A DNA stretch of 64,000 bases. It comes from Adiantum capillus-veneris. Lineage: Eukaryota; Streptophyta; Polypodiopsida; Polypodiales; Pteridaceae. Positions 22,343-32,140 of this stretch are shown here, in pieces. The translations under genes and the position numbers were made by a program. The first letter of the stretch is position 1. Every line of letters starts with the position of its first letter. The stretch lies in contig CM043971.1 in NCBI GenBank assembly GCA_014529385.2, forward strand, positions 24,295,769-24,359,768. The letters are read 5' to 3'. The notes beneath the pieces were generated by a model, which was given only the letters and a program-made list of their open reading frames with translations, ran no database searches and was not told the origin of the DNA.

Positions 22343-23931
22343 TGTCATAAAATCTAATATCTAACTAACCCAAATGATTTTCTCATATTAAATTGATCAC
22401 TTAATGTGGGAGAATAAACGGGAACAAGTGTTAAGATATAGGTATGTGATTTTAGATCTATCTCAACACGGGGCCAATGTAAAGGGGCCCAAAAGGGATA
22501 TGGTCTATCAAAGAGCAAGGCTAACCAATGGAGCATAAGACCTTAGGGTTAGCTTCATTGAAGACCTCCAATAAATGTGTGTAAACGTCCTTTTGACCTT
22601 AAGTAAGCTAGGGCTGAGCTTGAGGTGGGAACCCGGCCCAAGCTCGAGGTGCTTGTCCTGCTTGAGGTGCTTGATTAAGATGCTTGAGGTGCTTGACTGG
22701 CTCCATGCTTGAGGTGCTTGACTTGCTGCATGATTAAAGTACTTGAGGGGCCTTGAGAAGCTTGCCTGAGATGCTTGTGGGAACCCCCCCTAGTTCAAGT
22801 GCTTTGTCATGCTTGGTGAGTAAGGTGCTTGATCACCTAAAAGTCAAAAGCATTCCTACAAGAGGGGGGGCGAGCCCTTTTCCTAGGGCCTAGAGAGAGA
22901 ACACCCACTCACACACACAAGGGAAGCCCATCTTGAAGAGGCAGCAAGGACACATGTCAGGCCCCTACCCATGTTACCTTCATGTGTTGCTTGAAGCCTA
23001 TTGGCTAGGCTTCAAAGGGGTCCAATGACAAATTACATGAATTATCTAATTGTTTTAGCATTTATCAAGTCCTCTCTCTCAAAGGGGAAAGGGGGACACT
23101 TGTCCCAAGGCTACCCATGTTGCTTGTAATGGCTCCTGCTTGTGATTGGCTAGGCCTGGAGGGGTCCAATGAGCTTCAGGCATGAGCTATAAGGGGGGGT
23201 CGACCCAAGCAAGCTAGGGGGGTGCCTAGGGGGTATACTCACCCACACACACTCACAAGCACTCTCATTGTGTGATATGCAAAGTGCAAGAGCTCCCTCT
23301 CCAAGCAAGTAGAGGTTGAGAGCCTACACCAACACTCTTGGCTATGGAGTGCAAATCCAACCAAGAGCCATGCTTCAATGCTTAGGCTTTCCATCTCCTT
23401 CTTCTTCATTACTATGCTATTATGTATGCTAGCAACAAGAGTATGATAAGTGAGGAACTAATTCTTTCTCCTACGAAATGTTTCTTCTTCCTCTTCCCTA
23501 CCCTCATTCCCTGCTAGCTCTCTCCACCTTCGAAGGTGTTTGAGGTCTTGGGACTGAGGCTTGGGATAGTTAAAGCTTTCTTCAAGTTTATGTTATGTTT
23601 GTGGTGCATGAAGCCTTCCATCTTCATGGCATCACCTAGGTCACAAGGAACACAAAGACTGTATTGTAACAAGTCTCTCTTTAAGGGAGAAATCATAATA
23701 CAAATGCCTATTGGAGGGGGGACCGGCTCCACATAAATCCAGTCCTCAATTGTTGTCATGTTCTCTAAACTCTCTCTCTTGCAAAAGTATTGTTTATGCC
23801 AAGTTAACTAATTGCTATGATTATGTTGCTATCTTCAATTATGTCTACCCGCTATGCTCACAAAATCATTTCTTGAAAGTACTCTCATTAAATTCCGCTA
23901 TTCTCAAATTGAATAGGCAAATTCCATTACA
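22343..23931 (+). mobile_element. Element E6: solo LTR inside E5 RT region, 1589 bp
   Basis: Starts TGTCATAAAATC and ends TTCCATTACA, with AGGTG immediately before (22338-22342) and after (23932-23936), a perfect 5-bp duplication. Removing it restores the E5 frame (VDHAIDLYPR on one side, TPYSRSPYMFN on the other). No internal domain, hence a solo LTR. Its last ~700 bases resemble the E7 LTR at 28777-29492 (for example TTGGAGGGGGGACCG, and ATCCAACCAAGA-type text), so orientation is probably plus. It contains a GCTTGAGGTGCTTG minisatellite (about 22617-22760). Confidence 0.9.
22617..22760. repeat. GCTTGAGGTGCTTGA minisatellite in E6
   Basis: Irregular repeats of GCTTGAGGTGCTTG with variable spacers; about six recognisable copies. 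Confidence 0.6.
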
Positions 23932-23936
23932 AGGTG

Positions 23937-25081
23937 TCTCTCTTGGATATAGATCTATGGCATGGTCTACCGCTCTAGGCGGAGGTATACCAAGAAGATA
24001 GTCCGGAACACATCCTTAACTTCATGTAAGAGATCCTCTATAAATTCTAGATTTGTCTCTTTATGTTTATCCCCAGATTCTCTTTAATCTCATTAGCAAA
24101 CACAAGCAACGTCTCACACTCTTATCTAAGCCACCTTATCAATTCCATTGCCAAAACTAGATTTAGAATCTCTTTCTTTCCACAAAGAGTGTGACTTATC
24201 ATCATCAAATGATTAAAGATATATTTTTCTTTCTTAACAATCAATCAAAACATGATTTTCAATGATCTAATTGATACCAATGATAACATCATGCATATCA
24301 ATGTTTATGTTATAGAAATCATCTTTATGATTTCGACTCTACAAAGAAAAAAATAATAATTTCTACTAACTCTTTCGTGAAACTATTATTACCACTAGTT
24401 AAGTCCACAAGTCTTTTAACTTCTCGATTTAATTTCTCAATCAATTTAGACGATAAGAAGCAATGAATACTATCCAAATCAATTAAGAAATTCAAATTTT
24501 AATCTCAACTTCTACGTATAAATTCGATCTCACAGAAGCTTTCAAAGGACGTATCAAAGACATAAAACATCACAAAGAAGGGGTAGATGACTTACCTTTA
24601 TCGTACGCATCGCCAAAAGTCTCCAATTGAGCCATCTTGGTACGTATTGTCTTATCGGTCACCTTGCTCGAGCATTCGAAAGTCTCGTGGTCATGTTCTC
24701 GATATTGAAAGTATAATCCAAATCTTTGAGTTCTTCAATCCACGCTTCTAAATCTTCGCATATCTTTCTTATGCCATCAAACTCTTTAAGCTTAGCCTTC
24801 GTTAAGAATGATTTGGTTGTCGCTTCTCCCATATCGTCATCGTTTCTTTTGGCGGTACCCCAACGCCGCCACGATGATTATTGTTTCCAGGTGGATTAGC
24901 ATTGTTTTCACCTCCATGTTGGCCATCAAGTCTACATAGATATCATGCTCTCGTGCTGTTTTGCCCCGCAGAGTCTCAGCACGCTCCCGATTTGCAATTT
25001 TCAGATCTTCTCATAGTCGCTGAATCAGGTCTTCTTGCTCCTTCATCCTCCTCTCATATCCTTCCATGTCCAGAATCAACC
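23937..25081 (-). pseudogene. E5 gag and gag-pol linker, decayed
   Basis: Near E6 the minus strand reads EFIEDLLHEVKDVF, then LGIPPPRAVDHAIDLYPR after a shift, the standard gypsy stretch before RT. Gag begins at the ATG at 25067 (MEGYERRMKEQEDLIQRL, then a stop), with a coiled-coil-like start, and a core reading LKEFDGIRKICEDLEAW and TKMAQLETFGDAYDKG follows in two frames (24850-24590). Between about 24590 and 24060 the sequence is A/T-rich without a supported frame. Gag is thus much more broken than RT or integrase. Confidence 0.7.
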
Positions 25082-25097
25082 GCTTGCTTTGATACCA
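25082..25097 (-). promoter_or_regulatory. E5 primer-binding site (initiator tRNA-Met type)
   Basis: Minus-strand TGGTATCAAAGCAAGC, two bases inside the LTR end; complementary to the 3' end of plant initiator tRNA-Met with a one-base difference in the first 12 (A for G). Confidence 0.85.
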
Positions 25098-25099
25098 AT

Positions 25100-26248
25100 T
25101 GTCACGGGAACCGAATAATAGAAATCGATAGAAAAAGATAGAGAAAGAGATCTTTGTATTGATGAATCTTTGTAGAGTTTTGATACAACAGAGGAGCAAA
25201 ATATATGGGCGTACTCCGTTGTACGGAGCTCGAACCTCCCGACCACCCCCGAGCTTCAGTTCGCTTGCATGCAGCGTCTCACTCGCACTCGCACTCACAC
25301 TCGCACTCTCACTCTCACTCGCACTCGCACTCGCACTTGCACTCGCAGAAGAAGAGATCGGTGAATGATCCCCAAACGCACCACCCGTCGTGCTTTTATC
25401 CTTCTTTTCCTCGAAAATCTTGCACGATTTTCGTACCAAGTATACCTGCGAGAATAATATAAGAACATGATCGCTAAGCGATCCGTAAAGATTAGATTTC
25501 TATCATGACACTTTGCACAGATCCTGTTTCACACATTGATTTCTGCATCGCCTACAAAATAGCCAAAAGAACATACTCGTGCAACCAATTCAACATGATA
25601 ATCAAAGTAAAAAACATAATTATATACCTTCATAATCTCAATTGTCATACTCTACCATGAAGAAACAATCCACTTCTTGGTTGATAGCAGAGAGAACTGT
25701 ATGATGTTGTATGTCTGTCTGTCCCTGTGTACACTACAATGCTGCTGCCTTTTGTTTGTTTTCATCATAACTTTTACAAACGAACTCAGAACAGAGCAAT
25801 CCAGGTACTCAAAACGACGGGAATAGGTTTGGTCTACAAGGCAACGTGAACAGAATTGCGAAAAAACGTCTCTGTTTGGCTAAAAACGCAACTTTTAAGT
25901 CGCGACTCATAAAACCTCTATTTTTGGGTCTCCACTACTTTTACAACTTATTTTAAGCCTACCCATGCATTTTAAGCTAAAACACATAAATATAAAACAT
26001 TGATATTAATAAAAATCTCAATTTTACTGTTCATAGACAGACTATCTGTTATTCATTAATCTTTATCAAATCCGTCTTTAGTGTATTATTTAAAAAAAAA
26101 GAATATATGTTTTCTCTTAATATCTCAACTCATTCGTATAAGCTCTATTTAATAGACTATTCAACAATCTTTCAAATCGTGCTAACGAAAGATATGTCCT
26201 GCTACATTCTTTTTGACTTTAAGAACTTCAAAGACTAGTTCTATTACA
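25100..26248 (-). repeat. E5 5' LTR, 1149 bp
   Basis: Matches 18502-19638 with about a dozen substitutions and two extra CACTCG-type hexamer units. It ends at the AGTCA target duplication. Confidence 0.95.
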
Positions 26249-27128
26249 AGTCAGAGTGTTTTCTATGGGAGAGTTACCCGACATCTGTCCTGTGGTGAAC
26301 GCTTGGCACAAAGGTGTGGGAATGGGAGAAGCCTACATGGATGGAGGTGCTCAAGTTTGTGTGAACGCTTGGCACAAAGGTGTGGGCATGGGAGAAGCCT
26401 ACATGTGCTCAAGTTTGTGTGATTACACAGTCATGTGTTGAGAGGCTAGGTCTCATTCCATGTGGAAGCTCTGGGTTTCGGATTTGACTAGCAAACCATG
26501 CCAATGTGAAATGTTTGGGAATGATCAAGATTTTGGAAGTCAAAGTATTTAATGTGAAGGTTATGGTAAACTTTAATGTTATTCCCGCTGGTCTGGGAGC
26601 CTTTCCTCTCATTCTGGGACGACCTTGGTTGAGAATTGTGGGTGCCATGCAAGATTGGTGCAAGGGCACAATCGGTGTGCATGACAAGAAGGGTGAAAAG
26701 AGAGCGTTTGATATGACTACCAAACAGCTTATGGCACTTGAAAATGTGAGTGAGAATGATGAGTCTAAAACTACGAGTGATGATAGTTATGAAGACTCAA
26801 AAAGTAGCACTACCTCGAGTTCCAGTGATGAGGGTGAAGTGTCATTCTTGTTGTTGGATGAGGAACAAAAAGAAATTAGTGAAGTGTTGCAAATATCAGG
26901 GAATATAAATGCTTCAAGCCGTTTAGAGCAACTTGAAGAGTTGATGCAACCTAAACAGGAATTGCGAGTGAAGAAAGAGTTGATTCAAAATATGCTGAGT
27001 ATTGATTTGCCTCAAGGAGAAAGAAGGGAGTACTTAGCAATGTTGGACAAGTTTCCAAATATTTTCATTACCTCATATCAGGAAATAAGGGGTTTTGTTT
27101 GGGGATCCTATGAAGATCGAGCTAGTTG
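26249..27128 (+). pseudogene. E4 protease, second part, with a duplicated active-site segment
   Basis: Resumes E4 after E5. The active site reads YMDGGAQVCV. The 66 bases at 26295-26360 are repeated directly at 26361-26418; the second copy lacks GATGGAGG, hence the Asp-Gly-Gly codons, and shifts the frame. Then ITQSCVERLGL is readable in another frame, and the C-terminal FPLILGRPWLRIVGAMQDW lies in the long frame 26506-27129, followed by an acidic Ser/Asp/Glu linker to the RT start. The DGG active site is as in E2. Confidence 0.85.
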
Positions 27129-27835
27129 AAGGGGCAAAGCCAATACGGTAGAAATTAAGAAGGATGGGTAAGGAACATATGAATGCTTTAAAGGAAGAAG
27201 TGAATAAGCTTTTGGATGCAGGGTTCATTGTGCCAGTGGATAATGCTGAATGGGTGAGCCCTGTAGTAGTCACCCCAAAGAAAGATGGGCGTTGGAGAGT
27301 TTGTGTTGATTACAAGCCACTGAATGGGTGACCAAGAAAGATCCTTACCCTTTGCCTTTTATTGATCAATTGTTAGATGCAGTGGGTTGGTTTTGAGAGA
27401 TACAGTGTCTGTGATGGATATTCAGGATACTTTCAACTTATCCTTGCTCCTGAAGACAGGAAAAAGACTACTTTTATCATGCCATGGGATTGCTTTTGTT
27501 TTTTTTTGCCTTCCTTTTGGGTTTACAAATGGGCCAGGAGTCCTTGAAAGAAAAGTAGATTGGGTCCTTACCCCATTCCTTAGGAAGTCTGTCAAAGGAT
27601 TCATAGATGATTTTTGTGTATACAGTTCAAGGAAAGAGCATGTTCAAAAGCTTGAAATGAATTTTTCCAGGTATGATGAATGTGGGGGCAGCTAAACCCT
27701 AAAAAATGTCATTTGGCACAACCATGGGTGAAGCTTCTTGGGCATGTTATTTCAGAACATGGGATTGAAGCACATCCAGAGAAAGTGGAGGCTTTGCTGT
27801 TACTGTCATCTCCAAAAGATACAAGATAGCTGGCC
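27129..27835 (+). pseudogene. E4 reverse transcriptase, multiply frameshifted
   Basis: Motifs in order over several frames: LLDAGFIVPVDNAEWVSPVV, PKKDGRWRVCVDYKPLN, YSVCDGYSGYF, FIMPWDCF, FGFTNGP, then FIDDFCVYSS with an intact catalytic Asp pair. At least four frame changes and stops. The order and wording (DNAEWVSPVVV, VCVDYKPLN) match E13 closely. Confidence 0.85.
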
Positions 27836-28776
27836 ACTTTCATACAGAAAGTTAAATATATGTCTCACTTCACACCCTTGGCATCGCAGCTATTATATCC
27901 ATTGCAACAAACCGTCAAGAATGATCCTTTGGAATGGTCTCATGACTGTGACAAGGTTTTTGACAGAGTTAAAGAGGTTTTGAGTACACTCCCCATTATG
28001 CAAGCGCCTGATTGGGAAAAGGAGTTCTATGTTAACCCATCAGTGGGAGATGATGCTATCAGGGCTATGTTATTGCAAAGGGGGAAGGAATCTCAGTATA
28101 TGAAACCTGTCCATTATGCTAGTAGTGTAAATACTCCTCATGAAAGAGTTTTTTTGGAAATTGAATTGGTGATGACGAGTATGATTTATGCTTTCAGACG
28201 ATTCATACACTACTTGCTGCAAAAGTCATTCACTTTCCTCACCAGTTATTTATTGCTTCCGCAGCTGTTCAATAATTCAAATATATCAAAAATAGTGATG
28301 AAATGGGTTATTGAGCTTCAGGAGTTTCAGATCACCTTTTTGGTAGAGGAAAGTACTCGGGCTACCCTGGCAGACGTTATCACTTATAAGGATACTCCCA
28401 TTTTGGTTAAAGAAGAGGTGGTGTGAAAGAAGGAAGTCGAGACTGTTGCCATCCCTAATGCTACATTGTTATACTTTGATGGTTCTTATCGTAGAAGTCA
28501 TGATGCTTCTTCAAGAGGCATTTTTATTTATGATGCACAGGGGAAGCTTATGAGGAAGCAAGGGCTTAAACTTGATGCCAAAAGTGGAAATGAAGCAGAA
28601 TACATGGCTCTTGAAGGTGGTTTGCATATTTGCTTACAATTGAGAATTAGACACTTGCAAATTAAAGGAGATGCTTTGTTGGTTGTAAATAAAGTGTTGG
28701 GAGTATGGAAGAATAAGAACCCTAAGCTGAAAAATTTATGCTTCAAAGTGAAAGTGTTGCTCAAAAATCTTGAAGC
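27836..28776 (+). pseudogene. E4 tandem RNase H domains, truncated at the right
   Basis: First RNase H (27836-28425): EWSHDCDKVFDRVKEVL, KEFYVNPSVGDDAIRAMLL, MKWVIELQEFQITFLV. The position of the catalytic Asp in ordinary gypsy RNase H (CDAS) is NPS here. Second RNase H (28430-28776): LLYFDGSYRRSHDASSRGI, GNEAEYMALEGGL, IKGDALLVV, with its Asp/Glu ligands kept. The reading stops in a CA microsatellite (28777-28791), beyond which the sequence is LTR of E7, so integrase is missing. Confidence 0.85.
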
Positions 28777-29492
28777 ACACACACACACACACAATCTCAT
28801 GTGTGAAGCAAAGAATACTCTCTCTCCTTCTCAAGCTTTGATGGAAAGCTCATCATCTACTCCAAGCTTGTGAGAAGGGAGGTTACACAAACAACTCTTG
28901 GCTTTGTGATGTCAATCCAACCAAGAACCAGGATCCAATGCATGCTCATCTCCTCTACCATGCTAATTACTAAACTATGCTAAGCTATTATGAGTGATTA
29001 TGTGAGGAGATATTCTTCTTTCTCGTAAGAATACTCCTTCTTCCTCTCAATCTACTCTCATACCCCACTAACTCTCACCATCTTTGAAGGTGTGTGAGGT
29101 CTTGGGTCTAAGACCGTGAGGGAATTGATGTTGTGTTCAAAGTATGCACATGGTGCTGGAGCTTTCATTTTCATTGTACTGGCAAGCTATTGAAGGAACA
29201 AAAAGTATTGTATTGTAAAATGTCTCCCTTGATGGGGGAAACCTATGATACAAAGCCTTTTGGAGGGGGGACCGTGGCTCCATGTAAATCCGATCCTCAA
29301 CTGTTGTTAATAACTTAATTTCTCTCTCTTTCTGAAGTATTGTTCATGCCTATCTAACTAGGTGCTATGATATTTGTTACTCTCTCCATCCAAGCACTTT
29401 TTCTATGCTCATTAGGAATATTTTCTAATGAAATGCTCACTATGTCTATGCTATTTTCCTCTACACAAAAGTTACCAGACCATTCAATGTTA
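28777..29492 (+). repeat. E7 5' LTR, partial
   Basis: Resembles the last ~700 bases of the solo LTR E6 at moderate identity (shared CTTGGCT, ATCCAACCAAGA, GTGTGAGGTCTTGGG-type and GGAGGGGGGACCG text) and ends just before a PBS at 29496. The upper ~850 bases expected from E6 are absent, cut at the CA microsatellite junction with E4. Confidence 0.7.
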
Positions 29493-29495
29493 GAT

Positions 29496-29509
29496 TGGTA
29501 TCAAAGCCC
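29496..29509 (+). promoter_or_regulatory. E7 primer-binding site (initiator tRNA-Met type)
   Basis: TGGTATCAAAGCCC directly after the LTR; the first 12 bases equal those of the E5 PBS. Confidence 0.8.
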
Positions 29510-29908
29510 AAGATTTATCTTTTCTTGCTCAAGAAGGGAAGTCCTCGAGGTAAGTATAAATGGTTGGTATTATTAATTGCAATTAAGTAAGTAGAATAGG
29601 GATTTTCAACCTTGTAGTGGGCTTGCTTCGTGTAGATAAGGGGGCATCACCATCGAGAGCTATGGTCTTAATAGTGGATTCCTATGGGGCTTGCCTACGA
29701 CTTAACCACTATTGAGCTATTAGAAGCTTGACAGGAGCCGGTACTATTTGGTGGTGAAAAACCCTCTCTTCTATTCCTTGCAATTAATGATATTCGAGCC
29801 ATGGGTACAAGAGCTTGAGTGCTTTTCTAAAGGGGTTAAGAGGAGTAGCAACTAGGGCGTAAAGTGCCAAAGTACATCTAAAAATGTTTACACCTAAAAG
29901 TTGTTAGA
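29510..29908 (+). other. E7 leader
   Basis: Untranslated stretch between PBS and the gag ATG; no supported reading frame. Confidence 0.5.
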
Positions 29909-31169
29909 ATGGCTGATAATAGTAAAGAGAGTGAAATTAATGTTGATAGCTTTGATTTTGATAATGAGCACTCTACTAATGATGCCCCTATGCTTGTTAA
30001 CTACCTTGTTTCTAGGCTTCAACAAGCCATGGGTAGTCCAACCCTCCAAAGTGAAGTGCAATGGAAACTACGTGCTCATGGGATTCTCCAAACTCTCCAC
30101 CAAGAAGAGATATTACCTAGGAAGCCTCCTTGTGAGACTTCCAAAAGAGGCCTCTCTCCGATAAAGGAAGAAGAAAAGGATTCGTACGTACGAAGGGCTC
30201 AAAAATCTACTACTTGATGATGCATCTCCTTCCCAAAGGAGAACCCAAGTTACAATGGTAGATCCCCCATCGAAGGGACAAGAAAGAAGCAACTCTAATG
30301 CAATTTTGGTGGAGATGACTCCACAAAGACGGCGGGCAAAGCGCTCTCCAACCCCCCCTAAATAGAGAAGACCATCGCACAATTCTCCACACCATAATTC
30401 AAAGAGGGACAATAGAAAACAAGAGAAGAAAAAGGCAAGAAAGAGGTCACCCTCTTCTCCATCTTCTTCATCTTCTTCCTCTTATGAAGAAAGTGATGGT
30501 GCAGACAAGGAGGAACAAGGGAAGAAAAAGGCAAGAAAGAGGTCACCCTCTTCTCCATTCTCCTCAAATTCTTCCTCCTCTAAAGAAAGCGATGGTGCAA
30601 CTTTGAAACCACCAAAAAGAAGAGGCCATAAGAAATCCTATGCCGCATGGAAGAGGTCATCCAAGCTCAAGAAGTTCAAAGAGGGAGGAAAGAACATCTC
30701 TTTCCTTACCTACGATGGCACCTTTGGTGCTACATAATACAAAGTCTTGACCTTCATTCAACAATTCGATGATGCAGAATTTTAAGATGAGGGCTTTACC
30801 GAGTCCTCTAAGCTACGCCATGTAGCTATGAGCTTTTAAAATTCCGCTAGGCAATTGTGGTCTAGCCTATGGGAAAATGGTGAAGCTCCACGAACATCGA
30901 AAGCTTTAAGAGCTTCCATCATGAAGCAGTTTTTGGCTATTGATGCCAAAGACAAAGTATTCACTGAATGGAAAAGCTTGAAGCTCTCTTGCTACAAATC
31001 TATTCACAAATATGTAGACAAGTTTTGGGACTTACATCTCAAAGCCACTGTCTTCAAAAATATGAATTTTGGAGAGCAAAAACAACAATTTTTTGTTGGT
31101 CTAACTGAAGATATGGTGGAGTATGTTAACTCCCCAAGGCCATGCCCCATATCGGCGGTCATACACCAT
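29909..31169 (+). pseudogene. E7 gag, first part (Ty3/gypsy)
   Basis: Starts at the ATG at 29909 (MADNSKESEINVDSFDFD). A basic Ser/Lys-rich region follows, with a 32-codon direct repeat (30420 and 30516; KKKARKRSPSSP twice). The capsid-like domain runs from about 30690: FIQQFDDAEF, QLWSSLWENGEAP, SIMKQFLAIDAKDKVF, SIHKYVDKFWDLHLKATV, FFVGLTEDMVEYVNSPRP, the typical Retrotrans_gag order. Several in-frame stops. It is cut by E8 at HHTM (about 31169) and continues at 38835. Confidence 0.85.
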
Positions 31170-32127
31170 ACCATGGAGGCATTGTAGCACAACCTAATCG
31201 CAACCCACACAAAATTATCAAATACGTGGATCAGCAACCCAGCTAAGGCATGGAAGCACGAGCATTGGATGAATGGAATAGAGGATTCAAGAGATCAACT
31301 CTCCAGTGTAAGTAGAGATTAGCCATTTCAAGACTAACTATAAAACTACTCTAATCACTAATCAATTAATCTCCTACACACATCAAGCCCACCAAAGTTC
31401 GACTTGCCATAGACTAGAAACCTCAAGCACACTAATGATAAGCACACACTAATTACCACATGTCAATTAAGGCACTTCATCAATAGCTTACACACACGAG
31501 GTGAATGGTGCTAGAGCTTCATAAAACCTATCTACACACACAAGCAAAGAATAGGGTACACACACAAATTATAAGATTAAGACCCAACTTTATCAACCTA
31601 ATTTGTGATGCTTAATATCGCAAATCAATTGTTGGTAGAGAGATAATAGTGGTTACTAGCAAGAAGTACATACATCTCTCAAATCTAGAATAATGAAAGT
31701 GTAATACTACTTCATGACAAGATGAAATGTAGAGAAGAAGAGACTAATGAAAAAATAATAATTAGATTAATCAAGAAGAGCTTACACTAATTACAATGGT
31801 TAGCACTAGCCTCTCAAGCATAGACATTAAGCTCAAGGCTAAGCCAAAGAGTGAACACTCTAGAGAGAGGGAGCTCTCAAAAGTGGATCCTCAAGAGTGA
31901 ATACTCAAGAATGAAGCCTCCTTGCATAAAGGATTCCTTTTAAAGGCTTTCAACACAATCCCTTCTACTATGGGTTTAAGCTTGAGCCCTCTAGGCTAAC
32001 ATGTAGAACTTTGGAACTCCAAGTGAGCCCAAGACTTATACAAGGTGAGTTGGACATATTATGCACAACAATAGATATCTCCCACTTGATGAATATTTTG
32101 TGTAGCCTATGTTAGCCGTTGCTAACA
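31170..32127 (-). repeat. E8 3' LTR, about 958 bp
   Basis: Matches 37965-38834 from GCACAACCTAATCG to TTGCTAACA. The start is inferred by alignment because the terminal TG is mutated. Confidence 0.85.
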
Positions 32128-32140
32128 TTCCCCCCTTCCT
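32128..32140 (-). promoter_or_regulatory. E8 polypurine tract
   Basis: Minus-strand AGGAAGGGGGGAA immediately before the LTR start TGTTAGCAACGG. Confidence 0.8.

Larger units (their letters stand above)
18502..26248 (-). mobile_element. Element E5: complete chromovirus-type Ty3/gypsy element
   Basis: Both ends are exact: TGTCACGGG at 18502, TCTATTACA ending at 26248, flanked by AGTCA on both sides (18497-18501 and 26249-26253), a perfect 5-bp target-site duplication. LTRs are 1137 and 1149 bp and nearly identical (about a dozen substitutions by eye plus microsatellite length change). Minus-strand order: LTR, PBS, gag, linker, RT, RNase H, integrase, chromodomain, PPT, LTR. The solo LTR E6 sits inside it. 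It is inserted in E4 protease. Confidence 0.95.

Noticed and set aside
23870-24010. An apparent duplication of the RT N-terminal segment (TPCNGICLFN next to TPYSRSPYMFN)
   Set aside because: The first reading runs into the E6 LTR end. With the exact TG..CA ends and AGGTG duplication of E6, the E5 frame is continuous and no duplication is needed.
31170-31184. Target-site duplication for E8
   Set aside because: Bases before the left LTR (ACCAT) and after the right LTR (CTTCA) do not match, and the left terminal TG is lost, so none can be claimed.
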